The notes below the pieces were generated by a model that worked only from the letters and a program-made list of their open reading frames with translations, ran no database searches and was not told the DNA's origin. The position numbers and the translations under genes are program-made. 64,000 nucleotides of DNA, taken from positions 482,501 to 546,500 of the forward strand of contig JACATO010000591.1 of NCBI GenBank assembly GCA_018389105.1, written 5' to 3'. This document shows positions 1-11,635 of the stretch, piece after piece; the first letter of the stretch is position 1, and each line of letters begins with the position of its first letter. This stretch comes from Nautilus pompilius. Taxonomy: Eukaryota > Mollusca > Cephalopoda > Nautilida > Nautilidae.

Positions 1-1250
1 TATTCCCACCAACAGTAGTAGCATTATTACATTTGAACAGTCTTTGATCTTTCACAGATGTACACCAGTTATTCTTTGTTTTAGTTTCCCATGCAATGTG
101 ATCTGTTCAGTTTAAATTATGCAACAACACATGGGTATCTCCAAATTCTATTTAAGCACCAGGAAACAGAGTTTTTCTGGACAGTCCACTTGTTTTATTA
201 TTATTTGGCTCAGTTATATGTTTATTTAATGCTTTGATCTCCTGACTTTAACTTTGATTATGTAACATTTTAGCAGAAAATAATTATTATTTATTTGTAC
301 TCTGGTTATTCACCTGTCAGACCAGGTCAACTTGCTGGATTTTGTGATTTTGGATTACCGACAACATTATGCTTAGATTAAAACCCAAATGTGTTGTTAT
401 TTAGAGAGTTACTCATGGACTTACAGTGACATCAGATCAGGATTTGTAACTATTCAACATAAATTTATTGTCATACTATAAATATGTGATTTGGAATCTC
501 GATTCTTTGGTGCAACTTTCATGAATTGTACTTTGCATTGGTTTATCATATCTTGATCGTTTAAATCCATTTCTGCAAACTTATTTTCACATTGTTTTAC
601 CTGGATTTTTACTATCTTTAGACTTTTTACCAAATCCCAGCAACATCTATGCTATTTCAGCCTTGATACACACACACATATATATATATTGTTTTACGCA
701 CTGTATTATGTAGACATGTATACATGCCAATTTGTTAAAGCAGGTGTGTACACTTTTATCAACATTTCATTACCTTTAATTTATTTTCCTGATTATAGTG
801 TAATACTCCTTTTACAGATTTAGAGAAGTTCGTACAACACGTGCAGAGCTGGACAACGCTAGATTTAGGTCACAACTGACAAAACTGTTCATGCTACTGC
901 TCTGACTGAATCCTGCCGGTGGGTTGTGCAGTTGGTAAAATAGCTAAAAGTACCCAAGCAGTAAATTGGAAGAAAAGCATTAATAGTAAAAGCTACTGCA
1001 GCCAATGTGCTTATATTACGGTTTACCTTTAATTCTAAGTTTATAATACAAAGTCACTTTTAAAAATTCCAGTTATTTGACGAGGAGTTACAAAACATCA
1101 TAAAGAATTTATTTCTGCATGATAGCAAGAAAAATAAATGAACACTTACACAGTTACAGCATAACTTAGCAGAATATAGTGCCCATCGGTTCTTTCATTC
1201 AGTATAAAGTCTTCATCATCGTCTTTTAATAGAAGGCATTTTGTTTTCAG
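1..1250. other. RENBP intron sequence, no gene recognised
   Basis: This is AT-rich sequence upstream of the first RENBP exon in the window, presumably intron. It contains a short (CA)n(TA)n run near 666-690. I found no segment that fits the missing RENBP N-terminal exons. Confidence 0.6.
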
Positions 1251-1475
1251 GATGAAGCTCTTCACATGATGGACCGGATTGTTTTCTGGGTTCGTAAAGA
1301 TGACAGTGAACTGAATCGTCCTCATCTGTCTGGAATGACAGCTACAAATACACTAGCAGTGCCAATGATGATGCTGTGTCTGGTGGACCAGTTGCTGACA
1401 ATGGATCAAAGTCTGGCTGATGGTTTCGTGGAAGTATCAAAGTGGTCGGTACAAAAGATTTTGGATCACGTCCAG
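1251..1475 (+). CDS. RENBP: RENBP exon A
   Basis: The acceptor TTTTGTTTTCAG precedes GATGAAGCT, and the donor is CCAG/GTAAAA. The exon is 75 codons in phase 0/0 and encodes [17 protein letters not shown] through LDHVQ, matching the RENBP block with EMMDQIV, AVPMM and ILQHVQ. The ATG at 1266 is internal and is not a translation start. Confidence 0.92.
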
Positions 1476-4400
1476 GTAAAAGCTCGGCAATGTTTGTACC
1501 TTACAAATTTTTCTTTTTTTTGGAAAATGCCAGCTTATTCCATCTTACAAAAAAGCATTTTATTAGAAATCTGTAAATTGTGAACAAATCTTAATTATTG
1601 AAAAAAATAGAATTGGTGTAAGAGTACTAACCTGCCAATTTAGGCCTAATAACAGTCGACTGCGAAAACTAATTGGTGGAATCAGAAATGCGATCAATCA
1701 CAAGTTTTCATACAAATAAGCAAATTTCTTAATACTCATTAGCTGAATATTTATCTCACTGTGCATAAACATTTTAAATTCATTTTTAAATGTATTTCAT
1801 ATTTTAGAGAGACGGAAAGGCAGTTTTAGAAAACATCTTTCCCAATGGTAAAGAAAAACCAGGTTGTGAAGGGAGGCTAATGAATCCAGGTTTGATGAAA
1901 CACTAAAATCGTTAGACCAGCACAGAATTACAAACCAACCACTTTAAATTACACCTGAAAAAGAATGAAATGGGCAGATCCGTAACACAGGCCTGCAAAA
2001 TTTGGGTCACTGAAAATTGTCTGCAATGCTATAACTGATTGTTATGTTGTTTGGTGTGCTGATTTCAAATACGACCACCATTTTTCTCTATCACGTAAGG
2101 ATTTTTCACAAAGTGAATCCAAAAATATGGGGGAAAAAGATTATTAATACGTATTCTGGTTGAAACATTTATTTGCAAAAAAAAAAAAAATTTTAAATAG
2201 TTTAATTTACAAAATTATTGATAGAAAACCGTTCTCAACACTTACTCACCTTTACAAGTCCTTATACCACCTTTTCCGTTTTCCCTCAAAGCTCCTTTTG
2301 GTACTTTTTCTCTTGTAGGCAGCTTGTGGCTCTTTTCTGTGCAGCATACAACAGCAGTCCGCAATCATGTCGACGTTCCACCTACCCCGGTATCTGCGTT
2401 CCACCTCCTCGATATCTTGATGAAATCTTTCCCCCTGCTCTTCACTAACAGCACCAAGATTTTCAGAGTAGTCAAAATGAGAATCCAGGAAGTGCACCTT
2501 CAAGCTCATCAAACAACCCAAGTCTTTGAATTTCATCAGCATGTTTTCCACAATACACTTAAAGTTGGGTCCTTATAGTTCCCAAGAAATTTCTGTACAA
2601 CTTCTTTGAAAGCTTTCCAGGCCTCTTTTTCAACTGTTTCCATTTTTGTTTCAAACACCGTGATCATCTTTCAGAAGTTTCCGAATATCTGGACCAACAC
2701 CTTATTTCACTTTTCCTTCTGACAGTCCCAGAAACTTGTTACGCAGGTATATAAAACACTCTCCTTCTTTTGACAGAGCCTCTACTAATTGTTTCATCAG
2801 TCCAAGCTTGATATGAAGTGGAGGCAGGACTTTCCTTGGATCAACCAAACTTTCCTGTACTACATTTTTGCTTCCAGGTTCTAATTATACCCTACACGGC
2901 CACTCCTTTTTGATCCAGTGTTGGCCCCTATCCTAGCTGTCCCATTCACATAAGAAGCAGGGGTACTTGGTGTATCCTCCCTGCTGTCCAAGAAGCATGG
3001 AAATTACTTTTAGACTCCTGCATATTGTCCATCCATGATCCTTCAGTTTGGTGAGAATTAAGGCTAAATTCTCGTAGCATTCTTTCAGTTACACAGAATG
3101 CCCTACTGGTACTGAAGCGTACTTGCTGCCATTGTGGAGAAGCACTGCTTTGAGGCGTCTTTTGACGAGTCAATAAAGAGCCTCCACTCGTTCACATCAT
3201 ACTGTATGTTAAACCTCTCCATCAGTCCAGGGACATTGCTACAGTAAACCAGGTCACCTTCTTTAGAAAAGTATGGAATGAAATATTTTTCTCTATTTCT
3301 AAACCATGAGAAAGAGGTACCAGGGGCCAACAAGTTCTTTTCTTTTAACCTAGAGCCTAACAGTTCTGCTGCATGTTTAGGAAGACCCAAGTCTCTGACT
3401 AAGTCATTCAATTCAAGCTGTGAAAAAAGTTGGGGCTCACTGCTGCCTGAAACATCATGAAAGTCCTCATCAGAATCCTGGCCTTCTTTTTCAGAGTCCT
3501 CAGGTGTGTCTTCTAGTTTTTCTGGAGATAAAGGTACTGGTATATCTGGGCCATGAGGTACAGGGCGTATTGCCGATAGAAAATTTCTTTCTTATTTTTT
3601 AGATTGAACCCCTGTACATTACCTGAACAAAAGTAACAGTCATCACTGTGATTTTGGGGTTCCCTCCAGATCATAGGGATCCCAAAACGGAAAGATTTTT
3701 TTCTTACCTTGAGGCCACTGTCGGAGTTCTTCCACACAAATAGAACACACTTTATGTGGGGGCCCAGAACTTACCCTGCTCAACAAGTTTCACACCAAAA
3801 TACGCATAATACACTTTCTTAACAAAGTCTGTAATGTTTCTTCACTACAAAGTTCCCACAAATGTAACAAAGGTTATCAGGTGCATCAAGACGACCCCCC
3901 CCCCCTTGCAGCCATTTATTACACTTATAGACAAAAGAAAATCACTAAGGAAAAAGGAGAAAGAGCAAACTTCTGCAGAAACGACATCTGGAAAAGTACA
4001 TTGGTTATGACAGAACCTTCTCACACAAAGATCTAATTGCAACTGAGTCCAAGTAGGGAATGTGGAGAGAGGGGGGGGGGGCAAAAAAGAATGAGTAAAA
4101 AAGAGTAAAAACAAGAAAAATGAATTATAATTAATTTTTTGTTTAGAAGCTTAATACAGCGATTCTGGAGATATTGAAATCGAAAATTTGAGTTTGTGGA
4201 AAAATGGTACGTGATGGAATTTCTAAACTATTTCTACCGAAAACAGCACCCAAAAATCTATAAGAAATCAGCTATTAGTTTTCAGAGCAGGCCTGTGTAA
4301 TTATTCACAGGTTTGTTTCTTTGTATAAAAAAAAAAACAATACACCTTTTTTTCATCAGCATCTTAATGAACATCAACTTCTTCAGGATCCATTCTCCTG

Positions 4401-6121
4401 TTAACACTATAATAACCTTGCAACCAAACAGTAACATCCTGAAGACAGCAACAGAAAAAGTTCAATAAAACATCTGTGGAAGTTCCTTTTTCTAGGAAGT
4501 GATCAAAAGACTTCAAAATACCAAATAACACTATTTAAGATTAAAATGTAACACTGCTAGTGAATTCTAACTGTAATAGACCATTTTCTGATTAGTTTTG
4601 TATACATCCACAATCTGCAGTAGTTAGTATCCTCTAAACTGATACACAATATACTGGATGGATAGGTGGGTAACTAACCTCCCATAGTCATGGCTTTTAG
4701 AACTAACTTTAAAAAATGGCCATTACAATGTTTAACCCCATTCAAGGATGAGATGGAAAATCCTGTCTATTTAGCAGTTACATTCTGGAACACTCACTGG
4801 TTATTTTGTCAGGGTTTATATATTTTCAGGTCACTCTATAGAAGCTGGGTGGTTTCTGTTGCAGCATGCAAGAAACAGTGACCACCAACTGAAGACAACA
4901 GCCATTAAGCAGTTTATTGCTGGTCAGTTTCAAGCTGGCTGGGATAGAGAGTATGGCGGCCTATTCTACTTTCTAGATGTGGATGGTCTTCCACCCATAC
5001 AGCTCGAGTGGAACATGAAGCTGTGGTGGCCTCATAATGAGGCTTTGGTGGGCTTACTCATGGCTTACAAGGAAACTGGCAATGCTGAGTATTTGGACAA
5101 GTTTGCCAAGGTTTTTGACTATACTTTTTCACATGTACGTTCTTTCAACTTTCTAGCGTTCATAGGCAATAAGAGTTTGCAACAATTACTCACTGAAACC
5201 TTCACCTATTCCATACAAAATTCACTTTTACATGAAGAGTTTTCTTTAATTGTTATAGGAAAAAGCGTATCCACTATCAAATTTTCTGGCAGTTTTTTTT
5301 TGCAATGTAAAAGTCAGCACGTAACCATAGTAACAGCTACTGATGTTAGTCTTTCACCCGATACATAAACTAGCTTTCGATTATCAAGTAATTAATAGCT
5401 CCCCCCAGGTGAGAACTCAAACCTACCCAGCTTTATTGGATAAAGAATACCTAAGAGCATCTTTCGTGTATGTTTCAGTTTTCTGATCCAGAGCATGGAG
5501 AATGGTATGGCTACTTAAACAGAGAAGGGAAAATAAACATGGATTTTAAAGGTGGCCCCTTTAAGGGTGAGTACAGCTTGTAGAATTGCTGTAACGAAGG
5601 AAAACTACAAGAAAAATACTGGGGCTGGTAGAAACCACTGTTAAAATTCTCTGACCCAGCTTGTGCAAGCAAACCACAGATAAGTTGTCTGATAACGTGC
5701 AATTGCTAGGAATAATTATGGTAGGCCGATGTTATTAAAGATAAATATTTACCAGTATGATTTTGGTAGTGTGCTTATTTGCCAATCATTAAAAGAGAGA
5801 AAATTTTAAAAATGTGCTGATTTTAAAATTAATTTCACTTTAGAAAGAAAACTAGATTTGCCATTTAACATTTCTGGATGTAGCAATAAGAGCACTACTC
5901 ATTCTCACACTGCAAACCTATTTCTCATTTCACCTGCAAAACACCAGGTGTGTATCTGGCATAAAACAGATAAACTGGACAGACAGACACAGACAAACGA
6001 AGAGTATTTGATGTGCCATAATTCAAAATAATTTTTAAGTAATTTGTTTGCAGGATGCTTTCACGTCCCTCGGTGTCTCATGATGTGCGAGAAAATGTTG
6101 GCAGAAATTATGAATGCCTAA
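1251..6121 (+). CDS. RENBP: RENBP, N-acylglucosamine 2-epimerase (renin-binding protein), C-terminal 255 residues
   Basis: Family role: reversible epimerisation of N-acetylglucosamine and N-acetylmannosamine, a cytosolic step of amino-sugar/sialic-acid metabolism. Seen: five exons (1251-1475, 1808-1889, 4830-5134, 5479-5566, 6054-6121) join with matching phases into 255 residues plus a TAA stop. They match the animal RENBP C-terminal half as I recall it, in order: [69 protein letters not shown]. The WWPH and FHVPR blocks carry histidines that belong to the (alpha/alpha)6-barrel active site in this family. The N-terminal exons are upstream of the window, so the start cannot be set. The gene converges on RAD54L2. 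No internal stop is seen, so it is probably functional. Confidence 0.93.
1808..1889 (+). CDS. RENBP: RENBP exon B
   Basis: This 82-nt exon encodes [20 protein letters not shown] and ends NPG, a clear RENBP block. It starts after TTTTAG in phase 0 and ends in phase 1 (CCA G). The donor reads G/GTTTGA, a poor match to GTRAGT, but it is the only one that joins in frame to the next exon (GT CAC TCT, giving G-H-S). Confidence 0.87.
2240..3890 (-). mobile_element. Decayed repeat-family ORF (unnamed transposon-like family) in RENBP intron
   Basis: Read on the - strand across frameshifts and stops, pieces line up in order: an N-terminal Cys pair (LCYICGNFV, about 3870), [18 protein letters not shown] (about 3680-3640), [20 protein letters not shown] (about 3400), [10 protein letters not shown] (about 3180), GGRIHQVP-type pieces (about 2970), [13 protein letters not shown] (about 2820) and [12 protein letters not shown] (about 2440-2400). 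I recall this layout from a multi-copy ORF family in invertebrate genomes, but I cannot name its superfamily. It is broken by several frameshifts and is a pseudogene-like copy. Confidence 0.6.
3895..4081. repeat. C11 and G11 homopolymers about 165 bp apart
   Basis: An 11-base C run at 3895-3905 is followed by an 11-base G run at 4071-4081. The two are complementary and could pair as a hairpin stem. The rest of 3891-4829 is AT-rich intron with no recognisable gene. Confidence 0.8.
4830..5134 (+). CDS. RENBP: RENBP exon C, active-site barrel exon
   Basis: The acceptor is TATTTTCAG and the donor CAT/GTACGT. The 305-nt exon encodes [55 protein letters not shown] and ends DYTFSH. WWPH is a family active-site block. 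The exon begins upstream of the ATG at 4866, so that Met is not a start. The open frame after 5134 is intron read-through. Confidence 0.93.
5479..5566 (+). CDS. RENBP: RENBP exon D
   Basis: An 88-nt exon between TGTTTCAG and G/GTGAGT. It encodes [18 protein letters not shown] and then the conserved KGGPFKG. It enters in phase 0 and leaves in phase 1, which fits both neighbours. Confidence 0.92.
6054..6121 (+). CDS. RENBP: RENBP last exon with stop
   Basis: After TTTGCAG the exon encodes [19 protein letters not shown] and ends MNA followed by TAA (6119-6121). FHVPRCL is the terminal conserved RENBP block containing an active-site histidine. The short tail after it is normal for the family. 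Confidence 0.92.
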
Positions 6122-6750
6122 CTTTTGAAATTTGTATTTCATTAAACCATTTTTGGAAACATCAGTTTCTTTAATTTATTAAATTACAGAACCAGTATAA
6201 GAGTATAGAGGCAGCTTGCAGAAACAGTATGACCAACTAAGTCATAAGTGGACTTCAAGATTGATTTTTTATTTGCCTGTCTACTAGAATCTAGCACCTG
6301 ATGGTGGGCCTCTATCCAGGTGCCTAATGAACTGTTGATTGCGACAACTATCGTAAACTGTCGGAATGCCTCTGTGCAGACTTAGTACTTTTTTTCCCTG
6401 CATTTATTGATAATGCCATCTCTTCAATTAAATAAGAAAAGCTTTTCAGAACACTTGATCCAATTCTGCTCTCTCTCTAAATGACTGTCTTTCAGTTATC
6501 AGACATTTCTCCACATTTACCTGGTTTTGGAAAAAGAGGTTGTTTGTTTAATAATTTCATTTCAAATATGAGCAGATTATTTCAAACCACTCTTATATAA
6601 TACAAAAATATATATATACATATTTTTTTAATTTTTAAAAAATTAATTGGATGTACATCTTATGAAAAGGTATTAGACCAAGAGAGAAATCAATTACAGA
6701 ACTAATATCGCAAAAGTCAGCTAACTCTTACACACGTATTTAAGGTTCAA

Positions 6751-6778
6751 AATAAACACTTTATTGTAGTGCAATAAA
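6751..6778. terminator. Candidate bidirectional poly(A) signals between converging genes
   Basis: AATAAA occurs on the + strand at 6751-6756 and 6773-6778 (about 630 bp past the RENBP stop). On the - strand it occurs at 6760-6765 (about 4 kb past the RAD54L2 stop). Such hexamers are frequent by chance in AT-rich DNA, so use of these particular ones is inferred from position only. Confidence 0.35.
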
Positions 6779-8384
6779 ATCTATGAAGTTTACAGTCTGG
6801 GTGAAAAATAAAACAAAGAAAATGCAATTTTTAAATCAAAAAGTGTTTGTATATAAATAATTTTAATAAATTTTATTATTACATCATCTTATATGAAAAT
6901 TAGGTCTGAATACTTTAACATAATTAATGCTGGTTAGCTCATCTTATCTAACATGTTAAAAAACAACAGGCATCTCTTACAGAACACCAATGCATCTGAT
7001 AAAGAATGTTACAGCTTTAATTTTAATTTTTTTTTCAAAAGTTCTTTCCAAAACTGAAAACACTGATGTGCTGAGCAAAGTACTGACATTAGACTTAGCA
7101 AGTTAAAGGTATTTAAAGCTTACTATTAAATAGATAAGACAAGCTGGTTTAACTTATGATGGGAAGCATAATAAAGTTTTGAAAAGCACAAAATTAATTT
7201 CACTCAGAAATCTTGATAATTGTTAGCAGTGGTGAAATCCTACTAATCAGGTACACTGAACCAAACTTACATCTACATTTTCACATCCATGAACTGAATA
7301 AATACTATATAAACTACTTTATTTCAGTTTCTAAGGACATCAGACTTGCTGAATATACAGAGTCAGTTTGCAAGGTTTATTGTGTCCAAAATTACAGTAC
7401 AAGATAATGAATTTCAGCATTGCAGTGTTCTTTATTCTTTAATACACAAATATTTTGAAAACTGATTAGTTTGAATCATGAGCATTCATTGCTTGAGGGC
7501 TGTTATTAAAGTCTTTTAAGAATGAAAGATCACACACATTTTCATGCAGTGTATTAGTTATCTTATTTAGATAAACTATGAAACTCAAGCAGCCAGCAAA
7601 ATGTGAACTGGCTGCTAAAACGAACTTGAAGAGCATTAAGACTGTAAAAGTAACAAAACAAGGTGAACGTCTATGTTAAAATCAAAACCAAAGGAACAAA
7701 AAGTAGCTGACAACTAATCAATGTTCTCAACTATAACTTGTTGGCCCCTGTGGCACTTGGAGAAAATTTCTAACATTATTCAGTTTTCCTACTGCTGCAC
7801 ATTATACTAGAAAACACACACACACACACACATTACCACCAAAGGGACTGCCACAGAACAAGTTTCAAAGCCATAGAAAGGATACAAGGTTTTGGCTCAC
7901 TAATTACTTTTTAAAAGCAAAATCAAACATATTCCAGCAGATCTTTATCCTCAAAATTGGGAGTTTAGTAAGTGAAGGTACTCAAATATCAAAATGAGAA
8001 GCACTGACATAATGTTCCAAAAAAAAAGTTATACATTTTCAATACAAAAGCAGCATCAGATTAGAATTTTTCTGTTAATATATAAAAAAGTTTTATCCAT
8101 CTGAAAATATGAAGTATTTTTACAAATTCAATTTTTCTAACACTGTTGCTATTAAAATCTATAAAAATACAATTAAATCCTACTAAATTTTTCAGCCCTT
8201 CAGTTGAATTTTTTTACAGAGGGTGGAAAATTTTCAAAAAATGGATTCTACCACACAACCTGAGAATTTATCGCTAAAAATTAATTTTTCTTTTTTTTTT
8301 TACTATTAATAGTTTTGCTGTAAAAAAAAAACAAACAAACAAACACTAAGATACGTGATACACTGATTATTTATGTAATTAATA

Positions 8385-8650
8385 TTGTATGCTGTACTGC
8401 CACGGCCGAGGGTCAGAGTTCGAATCCAAGTTGAGACTGGCTTGGTTTGGCATGTCGCCCTGTGGTTTCTTCTCAACTTCCTCCAGGTTTCTCCTACCTC
8501 TAAGAATGAAGAGTTCAGGTAGGATTTCCTGGGTAATTGTGGAATGTGGGTACTAAGTTGTCTGGTTTGCTCAGATATTCCTTCACACCAGATTGTGCTA
8601 CCTAAGAGTGCAGATGGCATGGGTACCAGTACCACCCAGGTCAGTCATCT
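8385..8650 (+). repeat. Possible tRNA-derived SINE fragment
   Basis: GAGTTCGAATCC at 8416-8427 matches the Pol III B box (GGTTCGANNCC) in an unusually GC-balanced 250-bp block within AT-rich surroundings. No clear A box or terminal tail was found, so it may be truncated or coincidental. Confidence 0.35.
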
Positions 8651-10603
8651 TAGATATATACATGACTAGATAATCATCATTGTAAGAATTGAAAAATTTG
8701 AATACATGCAACTTTCTCATTGTCTAAAAATCTTAAATGTTATAATTGCAGGAAAATGAGTTTTAGTATGCATTTTGTTTTAAATTATTAAAATAATTTC
8801 ACTTTTTTTTTTTTTGCAATCATCATCTCCCTTGTTTCAAAATGGCTGCTTACACACCAGTTTAAAATAAACAGTAGAAAAACCACACACATGCACTATG
8901 CAGTTGATTTTTTCATTCTCTTTTGAATGAAACAATTAACTATTCTTAAATGTTGTTAAGTGCAAAAAAGCCCACAACATAATAATATAAATGTTATTAT
9001 AGATTTTAATGTTCTTATCACTTTTAATGTTTAAAAGAAGACAAAGATCAGTTTATAGTATGTTGTGATCTGTTTTTTTCCCCATATTAACTGCTTAACT
9101 AATTTTTCTTTAATTCTAGGATTAAAAAATTGATCATTTTCTAATGGATATAGATCTGTGAGCAGATACTGTAAGCATGTAAAGGGGTGTATTTTTTAGC
9201 AAAGTGGAAAATAATGGTTGAATGTGACATTGTCAATAAAAATAAGATTGAACATCTACTAAAACACTTTTAATAGTGAAAACAATCCAGTCTATTAGAC
9301 TTTTCCCATTGACAGATACTTTACAACACAACTGCCCATTTGAATAATATTCTCAACATGTCTATTTAAATTATTATATCGCTCTGGTAAGCAAGAGTTC
9401 TTGAAACAACACTTTTCACAAATATATATTTAAAAAACCTATTTAAAAATCTTGAAGTAATTTAAGAAAAAAATTCTGTTCTACTTGTTTTATAATTCAA
9501 GTAATAGTGAATCAAAAACATCTTTTATATTATAGGTTTTTTTTTTCTTTTTTTTAGCATACCAAAATTTCCTCCGATTCTTTTGTCGACCTAAAGGATT
9601 AAATTAAGTCTCTTGGTCACTTCAATAACTCTGTTTATTGTGCAGAAAAATTGTTCTAGGAAATACATTCCCAAAAACATGAAAACAGAATTTTACGGTG
9701 AACAATTTAGCCACAAGGGAGTGATGCTTATCATATTAGTGTGACTACAACTGAGTGGTATTGCCTAGTGTTGCTGTTGGTTGTAGACATTAAACACGGT
9801 TAAGTAATCTCAGAAGAATCAGATCCAAAGACTGAAATGATTGTTTCTGAGTGTACTTAAATTTCCAAAAATCTGTGTAGCTGATAGAATGCTGAGATAA
9901 GAGAATTCTTTAACATCAGAACTTTACAGGTTTCACTGTTATTAAGTAGCATTCTTTAATCAAGAACCGCTTCTTATGTGGGCCCAGTAACAAATCAATA
10001 TTTAACCTGAATTCCTGTTCACTGGCTATAAGCAACTCCAGTTGAGCTAAAGAAATACCATCTAATATCACTCAGCAACACTCAACCCTCATGCTTTGGT
10101 CAGCTGTTCATGGCCACTTCACACATTGGATATGTAACACTCCTCTCAGAAAAGATATTACCATAGAATCCTTTTTAAGCTTGGGTCTGGTAAGTAAATA
10201 TGTCTGAAAGTTTTCTTGAACAATAAGTGGTTTTAAAGTTATAGCTGTCAAAACTGGCCAAGAAACTATTAACAAGCTCTGTTTTATATCAAAGCAAACT
10301 TTTGTACACCAAACAAATACTGGAGACTACAGATTTCATAGACATTATCTGAACAAACTATTTATCTCATACAATAAAGAAAAAAATATAGAAATAAAGA
10401 ATATTCACTGCAGGTTTATTTTAAAAAAAATTCTTTATTTGAACCCATCCATTTACTTTCTAACAACTTCATGCAGCATCTGTTGATACATGGTGGACCA
10501 CTGATTAACAGGGAATTCCATAACCACTAGGATTCAAACATTGGCCAGATTTGTACATAAAAAAATGGAAAGAATTATCTTTTGAAAAAAATTGTTTATG
10601 TAA

Positions 10604-10609
10604 TTTATT
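10604..10609 (-). terminator. Candidate proximal RAD54L2 poly(A) signal
   Basis: AATAAA on the - strand about 115 bp past the TAG stop. Further - strand copies lie at 10434-10439 and 10415-10420. Position supports it; use is not shown. Confidence 0.3.
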
Positions 10610-10724
10610 TTGTCACATTGATCAGAGATGATTTGTAGCAAATGTGTTTTTTTCCAATGATACTAGACTTGAAATATTATGGACTGAGAGAGAAGGGAAA
10701 CAAGTCTGGTGCCTCAGGATCCTA

Positions 10725-11635
10725 CTACTCTGATGGATGTGGAGCAAGGGAATCTGACCTAAATCCCTGCTGAAGAGGTAATGTACTTGGTGTTGACATG
10801 CTAGAGATAGCAGCAAGTGGATTGGAAGCAATTTGCTGTGGTCCAATGTTTGCTGTGTTGTTTTGCATGGGCAGATACATAGCATTGGGATTGTTAGAAG
10901 GCATAAGTAGATTCTGAGGTAGTACATACTGGTATGTAGAGAGAGGTAAGCCGTACATCCCTTGCTGAAGAGGCAGATTCGGTATGCCACTATTACCCAT
11001 TCCCATTAAAGGATTCTGTAATGGAGGTAACTGAATCTGAGATGTTGAGTAGGGTGACTGATCAATGGCAGGATGATTATCTGGTGCTGTCTGTGTTGGA
11101 TTGATAGAAACTTGTCTTTGGCCAATGATTTGCTGAGTGTTGGACAATGAGGGCTGAAAGTTGCTTGTGTTTAATGCTGAAGTGTTAGACAGGAGACATG
11201 ATGAAAACTCTGTTGAACTTGATGGTAAAGATGCTAATGCTGCTGAATTATCAGCAACAGTATTTTGCAAATTCATAAGTGGAACCATTGCATTATCTTG
11301 TAGTACTCTCTTGTTATCTAGTTTGCTTTCATCATCACTAATAACAAAAATGTCATCAAAAGAGCTGCCAACTTGTTGAGTAAAACTGTTGTTTGGAGGA
11401 AGAACTGCAATTGCAGGTTGTGGCTGCTGAGGTTGTAGTAAAGTTTCTGCATGTGATAAGCCCAGGGCCACTTTATTAAGGTCTTTCTTTTCTGGCAATG
11501 TTTCTTGTACACTGTTCATGTTCAGATTAGTAACAAGACTTGGGAATAAACTGCTGTTATCCATTCTTTGATCTGGGTTTGATCCACTCATCTGCGTTGT
11601 TGGTGATGATGATGACGATGATGATGATGCAACAC
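10725..11635 (-). CDS. RAD54L2: RAD54L2 last exon, Gln/Ser/Pro-rich tail with stop
   Basis: After CTAACTACAG the exon codes for 302 residues and a TAG stop (10725-10727). It opens with a poly-Ser run encoded by a GAT-type microsatellite (11605-11630). It continues with [18 protein letters not shown] (a SUMO-interaction-like motif) and a Pro/Gln/Met/Asn-rich low-complexity tail, as in the vertebrate protein's C-terminus. Phase 2 entry agrees with exon 19. Confidence 0.92.

Larger units (their letters stand above)
6122..10724. other. Interval between converging RENBP and RAD54L2; probable 3' UTRs
   Basis: No coding exon is recognised. The sequence is AT-rich, with a (CA)n run at 7814-7832, an (AAAC)n run near 8325-8347 and a SINE-like segment near 8.4 kb. 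Unlike the introns it contains no transposase remnants that I can see, which would fit a long RAD54L2 3' UTR. A closer - strand AATAAA lies at 10604-10609, about 120 bp past the RAD54L2 stop, so a short 3' UTR is equally possible. Confidence 0.5.

Noticed and set aside
816-910. Possible exon after TTTTACAG at about 816-823 (frame FREVRTTRAELDNARFRSQL)
   Set aside because: It does not match the RENBP segment expected before exon A, ends in a stop and has no donor in a suitable phase.
5135-5368. Extension of the RENBP frame beyond 5134 to a stop at 5368
   Set aside because: RENBP homology stops exactly at the GTACGT donor and resumes at 5479; the extension is intron read-through.
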